A DNA stretch of 19,366 bases, taken from assembly GCA_900544105.1 (NCBI GenBank), contig UQUC01000044.1:1-19366 (forward strand), written 5' to 3'. The notes beneath the pieces were generated by a model that searched no databases, had not been told where the DNA came from, and saw nothing but the letters and a program-made list of their open reading frames with translations. How positions within the stretch are numbered: position 1 is the stretch's first letter; each line of letters begins with the position of its first letter. The stretch is from an uncultured Oscillibacter sp. GTDB lineage: Bacteria > Bacillota > Clostridia > Oscillospirales > Oscillospiraceae. The translations under genes were made by a program, and so were the position numbers. Below are positions 6,901 to 13,614 of the stretch, in pieces.

Positions 6901-7359
6901 ATGGCATTGCTTGTTTTGAACGTTATGTGCTGCTATTTTTGCTATTTCGTCGGCACGCAAAAGGGATACAACGGGCCGCTTTGTGCTTTTGCCGGGTTAT
7001 TTGGCAGTTTTCTTGCGTGTCTGATCCTGCTTCTGATGCCCGATAAAGCCAGTGACACATTTAACAGCGCCGCCTATAACCGGGAAGTATCTGAACTGAG
7101 ACAACAGGTAAAGGATCTGCAAAAGAGGATCACTGAATTGGAGCACGGCGCGGCGCCGGCAGATCAGCCGAAAGCGGCGGTCCATACGGAGCAAGCAAAG
7201 GACGAGCCGATCACTGAGATCAGCAAGCCGGTTTGGTTCCCCACCCGAACATCGGACACGGTCATTTGTCCTGGCTGCGGGAAGCGGCAGCAGGGAAACC
7301 GAAACAGCTGCTACGCCTGCGGGCTGTCATTCCACTACGAGGATGAACAAAAGCCGTAA
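6901..7359 (+). CDS. Small membrane protein with coiled coil and C-terminal zinc ribbon
   Basis: A 152-residue protein of no family I can name. Residues 1-20 and about 27-47 are hydrophobic and look like two membrane helices (ALLVLNVMCCYFCYFVG; LFGSFLACLILLLMP). Residues about 60-85 (REVSELRQQVKDLQKRITEL) have the heptad pattern of a coiled coil. The tail has CPGCGKRQ ... CYACGL, two CxxC knuckles typical of a zinc ribbon. AGGAGG at proper distance supports the ATG. It stands alone between the divergent SLH gene and a bidirectional terminator. The layout (membrane anchor, oligomerising helix, cytoplasmic zinc ribbon) resembles many short Clostridial membrane proteins of unknown role. Function is unknown. 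Confidence 0.8.
   Translation: MALLVLNVMCCYFCYFVGTQKGYNGPLCAFAGLFGSFLACLILLLMPDKASDTFNSAAYNREVSELRQQVKDLQKRITELEHGAAPADQPKAAVHTEQAKDEPITEISKPVWFPTRTSDTVICPGCGKRQQGNRNSCYACGLSFHYEDEQKP
6976..6994 (+). repeat. Second copy of a 19-bp direct repeat
   Basis: CCGCTTTGTGCTTTTGCCG occurs here, inside the membrane protein gene where it encodes part of GPLCAFAG, and at 6852-6870 upstream, offset by 124 bp. The upstream copy could be the residue of a partial duplication of the 5' end of the gene. Confidence 0.6.
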
Positions 7360-7391
7360 CGGTCCCGGTTCGAGATACAATGGAAAAATTC

Positions 7392-7434
7392 AAAAAACGG
7401 CGGAGACCATTTAAAATGGTCCCCGCTGTTTTTT
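7392..7434. terminator. Bidirectional terminator between the membrane protein gene and glmS
   Basis: An imperfect stem (about 17 bp with two small mismatches; core GACCATTT/AAATGGTC) is flanked by A6 and T6. It lies 33 bp after the plus-strand gene and 66 bp beyond the distal copy of the glmS end, so it probably ends both transcripts. Confidence 0.88.
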
Positions 7435-7499
7435 GCGTTCTCTAACAATTTCCATTTGGAACACTGCTGCTCAAAAGGTGAAAAATTGCAAAGCACGAA

Positions 7500-7553
7500 T
7501 CATTCCACCGTCACGCTCTTTGCGAGGTTCCGGGGCTTATCAATATCGCAGCC
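7500..7553 (-). pseudogene. Duplicated 3' end of glmS (17 codons plus stop)
   Basis: On the minus strand this reads GCDIDKPRNLAKSVTVE followed by TGA, identical in protein to the end of the intact glmS. Positions 7502-7553 match 7712-7763 at 51 of 52 bases. The single difference is synonymous (AAC against AAT), and the stop codons differ (TGA against TAG). It has no start and is a 3' fragment only. It could be the original gene end left after an element inserted, or a copy brought by that element. Confidence 0.9.
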
Positions 7554-7711
7554 CTCCCACAAAAGCTACGCTTTTGCGGGAACCCTATGATTTGACTCAA
7601 ATCGTCCGGAATGAATCCGTCCGATTTCAAGATTCTGCGCTATGCGCAAAATGCTTGTGCGCCGCACTTGCGGCGGGTCAGCGCGGCTGTATTCGATTTG
7701 GAAACAGATCT
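7554..7711. repeat. Hairpin-rich 158-bp insert between two glmS ends
   Basis: No coding region is supported. Four inverted repeats follow one another: 7556-7580 (CCCACAAAAGC/GCTTTTGCGGG), 7599-7627 (AAATCGTCCGG/CCGTCCGATTT, loop AATGAAT), 7632-7652 (ATTCTGCGC/GCGCAAAAT) and 7660-7675 (CGCCGC/GCGGCG). A further palindrome, GATTTGACTCAAATC (7589-7603), overlaps the second. The density of hairpins suggests a dispersed repeat or MITE-like remnant. The flanking 52-bp direct repeats suggest site-specific integration. Confidence 0.7.
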
Positions 7712-9548
7712 ATTCCACCGTCACGCTCTTTGCGAGATTCCGGGGCTTATCAATATCGCAGCCGCGCTGGAGAGCCACATAATAGGCAAAGAGCTGCAAG
7801 GGCACCACGCCCAAAGAGGGCTGCACAACCGGGTGGGTCTCCGGTACAGCTATGGTGCTGTCCGCCGTGTGGTCCATTTTCTCCTTGAGCGGCTCCGTGG
7901 TCAGTGCCAGCACCTCGGCTCCACGAGCCTTTACCTCCACCACGTTGCTCATAGCCTTGTCAAAGAGCGGCTCGTAGGTGCCCAGGGCCACCACCAGCGT
8001 TCCCGGCTCGATGAGGGAAATAGTGCCGTGCTTCAGCTCGCCGGAGGCATACGCCTCGGAGTGGATATAGCTGATCTCCTTCAGCTTCAGCGAGCCTTCC
8101 AGCCCCATGGCATAGTCCAGATTCCGGCCGATGAAAAAGATGGAATCGTGGTTGAAGTACCGGGAGGCGAAATACTTCACATCCTCGATGCTTGCCAGCA
8201 CCCGTTCCAGCTTTTCCGGCAGGACTTCCAGCTCGTGAAGGATGGTATCGTACTCCGTTTTTTCAATAGTACCCAGCAGATCGCCCAGATACAGGGCGAT
8301 GAGATCCATCAGGACCAGCTGAGTGGAGTAAGCCTTCGTGGTAGCCACGGCGATCTCCGGACCGGCCCAGGTATAGAGCACATCGTCCGCTTCACGAGCG
8401 ATGGAGGAGCCTACCACATTCACCACCGCCAGCGTCCGACCGCCGCGCCGTTTGGCCTCCCGCAGGGCGGCCATGGTATCCAGCGTCTCGCCGGACTGAC
8501 TGATGAAAATGACCAGCGAATGATCGTCCACCAACGGATCGCAGTAGCGGAACTCCGAGGCCAGGCGCACCTCCACCGGACGACGGAGCAGACGCTCCCA
8601 GTTGTACTTGCTGACCATGCCCACATGGTAGCTGGACCCGCAGGCCACGATGAAAATACGGCTGACGCTCTGGATGTATTCCTTTGTCAGGCGCAGGTCG
8701 TCCAGCACCACCCGGCCCTCCCGGATCCGGGGAGAGACGGTTTTCCGGATGGCCTCCGGCTGCTCGAAGATCTCCTTGAGCATAAAGTGGGGATAGCCGC
8801 CCTTTTCTGCGGCGGAAACGTCCCAGTCGATGTGGCTGTGGGGCTTATCGATGGGGTCCATCTCGTCATTGAAAAGGTTGACGCCCTCCGCCGTCAGCAC
8901 GGCGATCTCGCCGTCCTCCATGTAAATGACATCACGGGTATGGCTGATGACGGCAGTCACATCGGAAGCGATGAAATTCTCATTTTCACCGCAGCCGATG
9001 ATGAGAGGGCTGTCCTTCCGGGCGGCGATCAGGGCGTTGGGATAGTCGGCGCAGATAATGCCGAAAGCATAGGAGCCTTCGATCCGTCGCAGGACACGGC
9101 CCACGGCCTCCAGCATATTGTGACACTCGTTATAGTGGAATTCCAGCAGCTGAGCCGCCACCTCGGTGTCCGTTTCAGACTTGAATGTAACGCCGTGGCG
9201 CAAAAGCTGCTGCTTGATCTCCATATAGTTTTCGATGATACCGTTATGGACCATGGCGATCCGTCCATCCTCACTGACATGGGGATGGGCGTTGATGTCA
9301 TTGGGCTCTCCATGGGTAGCCCAGCGGGTATGGCCGATACCCAGTGTTCCTTCCACATCGGCGCCGCCGTGGATCATATCCGACAGCACCTGAAGGCGGC
9401 CCTTGGACTTATAGACCTGAAGTCCCCTTGTCTCAGACCGCACCGCAACACCGGCGGAATCGTAGCCCCGGTATTCCATCCGGGCCAGTCCGTCCAGCAA
9501 AATCGGGGCCGCCTGCTGGTGGCCCACATAACCAATAATTCCACACAT
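7710..9548 (-). CDS. glmS: Glutamine-fructose-6-phosphate aminotransferase GlmS
   Basis: GlmS converts fructose-6-phosphate and glutamine to glucosamine-6-phosphate, the entry step of UDP-GlcNAc and peptidoglycan synthesis. The protein is 612 residues, the family norm. I set the start at 9548 so that it opens MCGIIGYVG: removal of Met exposes the N-terminal nucleophile Cys of the glutaminase domain. AGGAGG lies 11 nt upstream. The glutaminase domain (GHTRWATHGEPN, HNGIIENY) covers about 1-235. Two SIS sugar-isomerase domains follow (CGSSYHVGMVSK, ISQSGETLDT, SEAYASGELKHGTISL). It ends in the conserved DKPRNLAKSVTVE. A glmS ribozyme occupies the leader. The 3' end is duplicated 158 bp downstream. 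Confidence 0.97.
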   Translation of the reverse strand: MCGIIGYVGHQQAAPILLDGLARMEYRGYDSAGVAVRSETRGLQVYKSKGRLQVLSDMIHGGADVEGTLGIGHTRWATHGEPNDINAHPHVSEDGRIAMVHNGIIENYMEIKQQLLRHGVTFKSETDTEVAAQLLEFHYNECHNMLEAVGRVLRRIEGSYAFGIICADYPNALIAARKDSPLIIGCGENENFIASDVTAVISHTRDVIYMEDGEIAVLTAEGVNLFNDEMDPIDKPHSHIDWDVSAAEKGGYPHFMLKEIFEQPEAIRKTVSPRIREGRVVLDDLRLTKEYIQSVSRIFIVACGSSYHVGMVSKYNWERLLRRPVEVRLASEFRYCDPLVDDHSLVIFISQSGETLDTMAALREAKRRGGRTLAVVNVVGSSIAREADDVLYTWAGPEIAVATTKAYSTQLVLMDLIALYLGDLLGTIEKTEYDTILHELEVLPEKLERVLASIEDVKYFASRYFNHDSIFFIGRNLDYAMGLEGSLKLKEISYIHSEAYASGELKHGTISLIEPGTLVVALGTYEPLFDKAMSNVVEVKARGAEVLALTTEPLKEKMDHTADSTIAVPETHPVVQPSLGVVPLQLFAYYVALQRGCDIDKPRNLAKSVTVE

Positions 9549-9619
9549 GGGTAAAAAATCCTCCTGAAAATTCATTCAAAAGGACAAACGCGCAGAGATT
9601 TGTCTCTTTCTCCGCAGTC

Positions 9620-9785
9620 AGATTCCTTCTGTTCCGGGGTCGCCCCCGTATTTGTAGAACCTGTCACATGGCTGCGGCCACGGAGGGGCACCCGCCGAAG
9701 TTTCGATACTCCCCTCTCCTCGTTATCCCGGAATCCTGCTTCTATGAAGTCATTTTCCGGGCGCATGGCGCTGTTGATGGGCGCT
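9620..9785 (-). ncRNA. glmS self-cleaving ribozyme/riboswitch
   Basis: The leader of glmS carries the ribozyme core seen in Bacillus and Thermoanaerobacter: a 5' GCGCC, then ACGAGGAG, a purine-rich strand, TATCGAAACTTCGGCGGGTGCC, and a distal hairpin (CGGGG/CCCCG) before the GAACAGAAGGAATC tail. The order and spacing match the family. The ribozyme binds glucosamine-6-phosphate as cofactor and cuts its own mRNA at the 5' GCGCC, giving feedback control of GlmS. Three GCGCC motifs stand close together (9784-9780, 9771-9767, 9764-9760), so the exact cleavage site is not decided here. The stem after them pairs CCCGGAA with TTCCGGG and carries an extra CTTC/GAAG hairpin. Confidence 0.92.
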
Positions 9786-9819
9786 GCCCATAGCCTCCTT
9801 TCGTTTCTGCGGCTTTTAT

Positions 9820-9853
9820 GAAAGAACTGGGGCTGCGCAGACCGCCGCCCCAG
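9820..9853 (-). terminator. Probable terminator after the GlmU-like gene
   Basis: On the minus strand CTGGGGC (9853-9847) pairs with GCCCCAG (9833-9827), with a 13-nt loop that can pair partly, followed by TTCTTTC. It starts about 10 nt past the stop of the beta-helix gene. It would separate glmM plus the beta-helix gene from glmS. No clear glmS promoter was found between it and the ribozyme, so some read-through is possible. Confidence 0.6.
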
Positions 9854-9863
9854 CTCAGTCAAC

Positions 9864-10544
9864 TCATTTCTTCGCGATGATATGGTCCTTGTCCTTATAG
9901 ACATGGCTGGCCGGGATGACGCCCCGGACGCAGGACGTGGGGTACACATTGGAATCCGGGCCGATGACGGTACCGGGGTTCAGGACGCTGTTGCAGCCGA
10001 CCTCTACCCGGTCGCCCAGCATGGCGCCCACCTTTTTACGGCCGGTCTCCACCTGTTCCGCGCCGTCCTTTACCACCACCAAAAGCTTGTCGCTCTTGAC
10101 ATTGGAGGTGATGGAGCCGGCGCCCATGTGGGACTTATAGCCAAGGATGGAATCTCCCACATAGTTGTAATGAGGCACCTGCACATTGTCGAACAGGATC
10201 ACGTTTTTCAACTCCGTGGAGTTACCCACCACGCAGTCGTTGCCCACCAGTGCGCTGCCCCGGATAAAGGCGCACTGACGGACCTCCGTCCTGTGGCCGA
10301 TGATACAGGGGCCGTGAAGATAGGCGGTCTTGAACACCGTTGCGTCCTTGGCCACCCAGACGTCCTCCAGAACGTTGCCGTCCCAGTCGGTGGGGTGCAC
10401 ATACTCGTCCTCCGGAAGCTGCTTGCCGATCTCCAGAATCAGGTCGGAGATCCCAGCCAGCGCCTCCCACGGATAGGTGAATTGCTTCAGGTAATCTCCC
10501 GCCAGAGAATGGCTCAGATCATATAGCTCGTTGACAGTCAGCAT
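9864..10544 (-). CDS. Stand-alone left-handed beta-helix acetyltransferase, GlmU C-domain-like
   Basis: A 226-residue protein. After an N-terminal helical segment, residues about 50-215 show hexapeptide-type repeats (VWVAKDATV, GPCIIGHRTEV, GSALVGNDCVVGNSTEL, GDSILGYKSHMGAGSITSN). The block VPHYNYVGDSILG ... HMGAGSITSN matches the acetyl-transfer site of GlmU, including the catalytic His (here His125) and the GAGTITCN-like loop. The uridylyltransferase half of GlmU is missing. Its start overlaps the glmM stop by one base (TAATG), so it is coupled to the enzyme that makes GlcN-1-P. The simplest reading is acetylation of GlcN-1-P to GlcNAc-1-P, with a separate uridylyltransferase elsewhere (inference). 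Databases often label such proteins UDP-GlcNAc pyrophosphorylase, which the sequence does not support. Confidence 0.82.
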   Translation of the reverse strand: MLTVNELYDLSHSLAGDYLKQFTYPWEALAGISDLILEIGKQLPEDEYVHPTDWDGNVLEDVWVAKDATVFKTAYLHGPCIIGHRTEVRQCAFIRGSALVGNDCVVGNSTELKNVILFDNVQVPHYNYVGDSILGYKSHMGAGSITSNVKSDKLLVVVKDGAEQVETGRKKVGAMLGDRVEVGCNSVLNPGTVIGPDSNVYPTSCVRGVIPASHVYKDKDHIIAKK

Positions 10545-11908
10545 TACTTCTTCACCTCGATGAGATGGCCGCTCTTTTCCATAGCGGCGATGATGTGGTC
10601 CACCTGCTTTTCACATTCCTCGGCGGTACCGGCCTCCGCCATGACCCGAAGCACCGGCTCCGTGCCGCTCTTTCGCAGCAGTACCCGGCCGGAATCGCCC
10701 AGCTCGGCGGTGCACTCCTCCACGGTAGCCTGCACAGCAGCGTCCGCCAGGGTCAGGTCCTTATCGTCTACCCGGACGTTTTTCAGCACCTGAGGATACA
10801 TGGTAACGCCGGCGGCCAGCACGCTCAGGGGCAGTTGGGTGTCGATCATCACCTGCATGAGCATGAGGGCGGTGATGAGGCCGTCGCCGGTGTGCGCATA
10901 CTTCCGGAAAATGATGTGGCCGGACTGCTCGCCGCCGATCATGAAGTCATTTTCCTTCATGTTCTCGTAAACATAGCGGTCACCCACGGCGGTCTTTTCG
11001 TAACGGATACCCGCCTTGTCCAGTGCCTTGTACAGACCGAAGTTGCTCATAACGGTGGTGACCAGCGTATTGCTGGGAAGCTGGCCACGCTCCTTGAAGT
11101 GCTTGGCGCAGATATACATGATCTTATCGCCGTTCAGCACCTGGCCCCGCTCGTCTACGGCAAGGCAGCGATCCGCGTCGCCGTCAAAGGCAAAGCCCAC
11201 ATCCAGATGATGCTCCCGGACGTAGAGCTGCAAGCCCTCGATGTGGGTGGAGCCGCAGTCCGTGTTGATGTTCACGCCGTCCGGCTGATCGTTGATGACA
11301 TAGGTCTTGGCCCCCAGCGCGTCAAACACTGCCCGGCCGATCATCCAGGAGCTGCCGTTGGCGCAGTCCAGACCGACCTTGTGCTTTTCAAAGGACCGGG
11401 AGGGCAGGCTGGTGAGGTAGCCGATATAGCGGTTGCGGCCAGAGTAGAAATCGATGGTCTTGCCCACCTTTCCCTCGGTGGCCCAGGGGAGGTAAGCGGG
11501 ATCACCGTCGATGAACGCTTCCAGCTCCGCCTGAAGGGCGTCGTCCATCTTCTCGCCCACGCCGTTCATCAGCTTGATGCCGTTGTCATAAAACGGATTG
11601 TGGCTGGCGGAGATCATCACGCCGCAGTCGAAATTCTCCGTGCGGGTGATATAGCTGACGCAGGGGGTGGTGGTAACGTGGAGCAGATATGCGTCCGCGC
11701 CGGAGGAGGTGATCCCCGCCGCCAACGCGTTTTCAAACATATAGGAGGACCGCCGGGTGTCCTTGCCGATCACGATGCGGGCGGAGTCCTCCGTGTGCTT
11801 CTGGCTGTAATACCAGCCCAGAAAACGGCCCACCTGGAACGCGTGCTCCGCTGTCAGATCAACGCCGGCCTTACCCCGGAAACCGTCTGTACCAAAATAT
11901 TTACCCAT
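10544..11908 (-). CDS. glmM: Phosphoglucosamine mutase GlmM
   Basis: GlmM interconverts glucosamine-6-phosphate and glucosamine-1-phosphate in the cytoplasm, between GlmS and GlmU. The 454-residue protein begins GKYFGTDGFRGKAG. It carries the phosphoserine loop ISASHNPFYDNGIK (Ser102), the metal-binding DGDADRC (Asp242, 244, 246), the sugar-binding GGEQSGHIIF and the C-terminal phosphate-binding RKSGTEPVLRVM. All functional motifs are intact. AAAGGAG lies 12 nt before the ATG, a rather long spacing. The GlmU-like gene follows with a one-base overlap, and glmS lies downstream behind a terminator and ribozyme, so consecutive pathway steps are grouped. Confidence 0.96.
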   Translation of the reverse strand: MGKYFGTDGFRGKAGVDLTAEHAFQVGRFLGWYYSQKHTEDSARIVIGKDTRRSSYMFENALAAGITSSGADAYLLHVTTTPCVSYITRTENFDCGVMISASHNPFYDNGIKLMNGVGEKMDDALQAELEAFIDGDPAYLPWATEGKVGKTIDFYSGRNRYIGYLTSLPSRSFEKHKVGLDCANGSSWMIGRAVFDALGAKTYVINDQPDGVNINTDCGSTHIEGLQLYVREHHLDVGFAFDGDADRCLAVDERGQVLNGDKIMYICAKHFKERGQLPSNTLVTTVMSNFGLYKALDKAGIRYEKTAVGDRYVYENMKENDFMIGGEQSGHIIFRKYAHTGDGLITALMLMQVMIDTQLPLSVLAAGVTMYPQVLKNVRVDDKDLTLADAAVQATVEECTAELGDSGRVLLRKSGTEPVLRVMAEAGTAEECEKQVDHIIAAMEKSGHLIEVKK

Positions 11909-11951
11909 CAGAACAATAAGCTCCTTTGTCTTTTAATTTGAAATCGTTCCT

Positions 11952-11980
11952 ATCATATTCGTTTTTTACAGTAGATACAA
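11952..11980 (-). promoter_or_regulatory. Probable promoter of glmM
   Basis: On the minus strand -10 TATGAT (11957-11952) is 5/6 to consensus. A weaker -35 TTGTAT (11980-11975) sits 17 bp upstream, and the spacer is A-rich. It gives a leader of about 37 nt before glmM. Confidence 0.55.
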
Positions 11981-12023
11981 GAGGCAAAATGTAAATTTTC
12001 AGGCCGTCTGTCCCCGGCTGGCC

Positions 12024-12052
12024 GTATAAAATCCCATCAGTTGTCCATACTG
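12024..12052 (+). promoter_or_regulatory. Sigma-G-like forespore promoter of the DUF421 operon
   Basis: GTATA (12024-12028) and CATACTG (12046-12052) are 17 bp apart. They match the Bacillus sigma-G pattern (-35 GHATR, -10 CATWHTA, about 17-18 bp spacing) at 5/5 and 6/7 positions. The start site would fall about 15 nt before the ATG, with AAGGGGG as ribosome binding site. No good housekeeping promoter is visible for this gene. Confidence 0.6.
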
Positions 12053-12074
12053 GAACAAAAAGGGGGCGACGGAC

Positions 12075-12752
12075 ATGATCACCGCACTGTGCCGCACGGT
12101 CATTCTCTATTTTCTCATTATGATTGGCCTGCGGCTGATGGGAAAGCGGCAGATCGGCGAATTGGAGCCCAGCGAGCTGGTGCTGACCATGATGATCTCC
12201 GATCTGGCCACGGTGCCCATGCAGGATTTCGGCATCCCGCTGCTGGCCGGGGTCATCCCTATTTTAATTCTCCTGTCCCTGACGTTGCTGATGAGCCAGT
12301 TTTCCCTGCTGAATCTGCGGTTCCGGGCGCTGATGTGCGGCACACCGGCCATCCTGATCCGCAACGGTAAGCTCCAGCAGGCGGCCATGCGGAAAAACCG
12401 CTACACGCTGGACGAGCTGTTGGAACAGCTCCGGGGGCAGGGGTGCCTCTCCGTGGAGGAGGTACAGTACGCCGTGCTGGAAAACTCCGGGCAGCTGTCC
12501 GTGCTGCCATGGGCCAGAGCTAAGCCGCCCACGGCGGAGGACCTGGGCCTGACCTTGGAGGAGGACGCTCTCCCCACCGTTCTCATCAATGACGGCCGGG
12601 TTTTGCGGAACAATCTCCGTCTCTGCGGCCGGGACGAGGTGTGGCTTCAAAAAATTCTGAAGCAGGAACATCACACCGCCAAGGAGGTCTTTCTCCTGAC
12701 GGTGGACGAAAACGGAAAAACGCTCTGCGTTCCCAAGGAGGCTGACCTATGA
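12075..12752 (+). CDS. DUF421 (YetF-like) membrane protein
   Basis: A 225-residue member of the DUF421/YetF family. Three hydrophobic helices occupy about residues 3-18, 30-48 and 55-75, with the family motif GLRLMGKRQIGELEPSELVLTMMISDLA across the first loop. The cytoplasmic C-terminal domain carries PAILIRNGKL ... MRKNRYTLDELLEQLRGQGCLSVEEVQYAVLE, and a second subdomain has LPTVLINDGRVL. Several Bacillus members are linked to spores, but the molecular role is not settled. The sequence AAGGGGGCGACGGAC before the ATG supports the start. It overlaps the DUF4363 gene by 4 nt, and the promoter upstream looks forespore-specific, so a sporulation or germination role is likely (inference). Confidence 0.9.
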   Translation: MITALCRTVILYFLIMIGLRLMGKRQIGELEPSELVLTMMISDLATVPMQDFGIPLLAGVIPILILLSLTLLMSQFSLLNLRFRALMCGTPAILIRNGKLQQAAMRKNRYTLDELLEQLRGQGCLSVEEVQYAVLENSGQLSVLPWARAKPPTAEDLGLTLEEDALPTVLINDGRVLRNNLRLCGRDEVWLQKILKQEHHTAKEVFLLTVDENGKTLCVPKEADL

Positions 12753-13132
12753 AACGGATGCTGCTGCCGCCGATTTTCGTGTTGGCGGCTCTGTTGGCGT
12801 TTTCCCTGTGGAATATCCGCCACATGGAAGGAGAAACGGACCGCTGGCAGGAGCAGCTGCATGCGGCGGACCGGCTGGCCCTCTCCGGGGAGTGGGCCGA
12901 GGCACTGGACGCCCTCTGGGAAAGCTACGATGACTGGTCCCGCAGCCAGACCTATCTCCACATCGTCTCCCACCACGATGCTGTGGATGATGCGGAGGCC
13001 ATGTACCGCCGGGCCATCGCCTTTGGGGATACGGAGGAGCTTTCGGAGTTCCACGCGGAGCTGTCCGACCTCCGGGACCAACTGCGGCTCATCGCGGAGA
13101 TGGAAGCGCTGAATATCCGAAATGTGCTGTAA
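12749..13132 (+). CDS. DUF4363 family protein, partner of DUF421
   Basis: A 127-residue protein with one N-terminal membrane anchor (residues about 4-23, LLPPIFVLAALLAFSLWNI), followed by an all-helical extracytoplasmic domain. That domain carries WQEQLHAADRLALSGEWAEALDAL ... HHDAVDDAEAMYRRAIAFGDTEELSEFHAELSDLRDQL, the pattern of the DUF4363 family. Its ATG overlaps the DUF421 stop in an ATGA arrangement, so both are made together. DUF4363 is often encoded beside DUF421 in spore-forming Clostridia, which suggests a membrane complex (inference). No catalytic motif is visible. It converges on the mmcQ gene, and no obvious terminator was found in the 42-bp gap. Confidence 0.85.
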   Translation: MKRMLLPPIFVLAALLAFSLWNIRHMEGETDRWQEQLHAADRLALSGEWAEALDALWESYDDWSRSQTYLHIVSHHDAVDDAEAMYRRAIAFGDTEELSEFHAELSDLRDQLRLIAEMEALNIRNVL

Positions 13133-13174
13133 ATTTTTCGATGGACGTTATGGCTGTGGGAAAATTGGAAGTTA

Positions 13175-13552
13175 TCAGCATTTTCTTTTGCGTACTTTTG
13201 GCGCTGTTGCTTGATAGCTCATATCGAGCAATATTTTAATTTTATCATCCGTCACGCTGCCATCCAGCGCAACCGTGATCCAGCTATCCTTGCACATATG
13301 ATAAGCCGGAAAAAAGCCGGGTTCTTCCCGCAGCGAGCCAATCAGGATCGGGTCACATTTGAAATTGACAACTTCCATCCGTTCTTCGTCTTGCAAACCG
13401 AGCTTGTTCTTTGGAACATCCATAATGATCGCAAACCATTTCCGGTTATCGCAGTGACGGAACACCTCATAATTTTGGTATTTGAGCCACGGGTAGTCCG
13501 CATCCGCAGGATATGTTTCCAGTATAAACGCTTCCAACTCACTGCGTTTCAT
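13175..13552 (-). CDS. MmcQ/YjbR family protein
   Basis: A 125-residue protein of the MmcQ/YjbR (DUF419) family. It opens MKRSELEAFILETYPADADYPW and has the family landmarks KWFAIIMDVPKNKLGL, VVNFKCDPILIGSLREEPGFFPAYHM, and DSWITVALDGSVTDDKIKILLDMSY near the end. The fold is known from structures of the family, with a CyaY-like shape; DNA binding has been proposed but the cellular role is unclear. The start is supported by GGGGG about 8 nt upstream. It lies 62 bp downstream of nrdR on the same strand with no terminator between, so it may be co-transcribed. Its A+T-rich codon use differs visibly from its G+C-rich neighbours, possibly a sign of later acquisition. Confidence 0.88.
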   Translation of the reverse strand: MKRSELEAFILETYPADADYPWLKYQNYEVFRHCDNRKWFAIIMDVPKNKLGLQDEERMEVVNFKCDPILIGSLREEPGFFPAYHMCKDSWITVALDGSVTDDKIKILLDMSYQATAPKVRKRKC

Positions 13553-13614
13553 GGCTCAGCCCCCACAAATTCGCGCTTCCAAATGATCTCGTCCATCTTC
13601 AAGAAAGGATACTG

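Noticed and set aside
7554..7711. CRISPR array
   Set aside because: The repeats are different hairpins, not identical regularly spaced units.
7500..7763. Tn7-type insertion at the glmS end
   Set aside because: Tn7-like transposons insert downstream of glmS with a short target duplication. Here 52 bp of coding sequence is duplicated, and no tns genes or Tn7 end repeats are seen.
7611..9554. Long plus-strand open frame (647 codons) opposite glmS
   Set aside because: It mirrors the conserved glmS gene and its ribosome-free leader. Its protein is low in plausible motifs, rich in His/Gly/Asp from antisense codons, and has no ribosome binding site.
9600..9821. Plus-strand open frame over the glmS ribozyme
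   Set aside because: It lies opposite a recognised ribozyme and has no ribosome binding site or protein motif.
10565..11941. Plus-strand 458-codon open frame opposite glmM
   Set aside because: Antisense shadow of a G+C-rich gene whose own protein has every GlmM motif.
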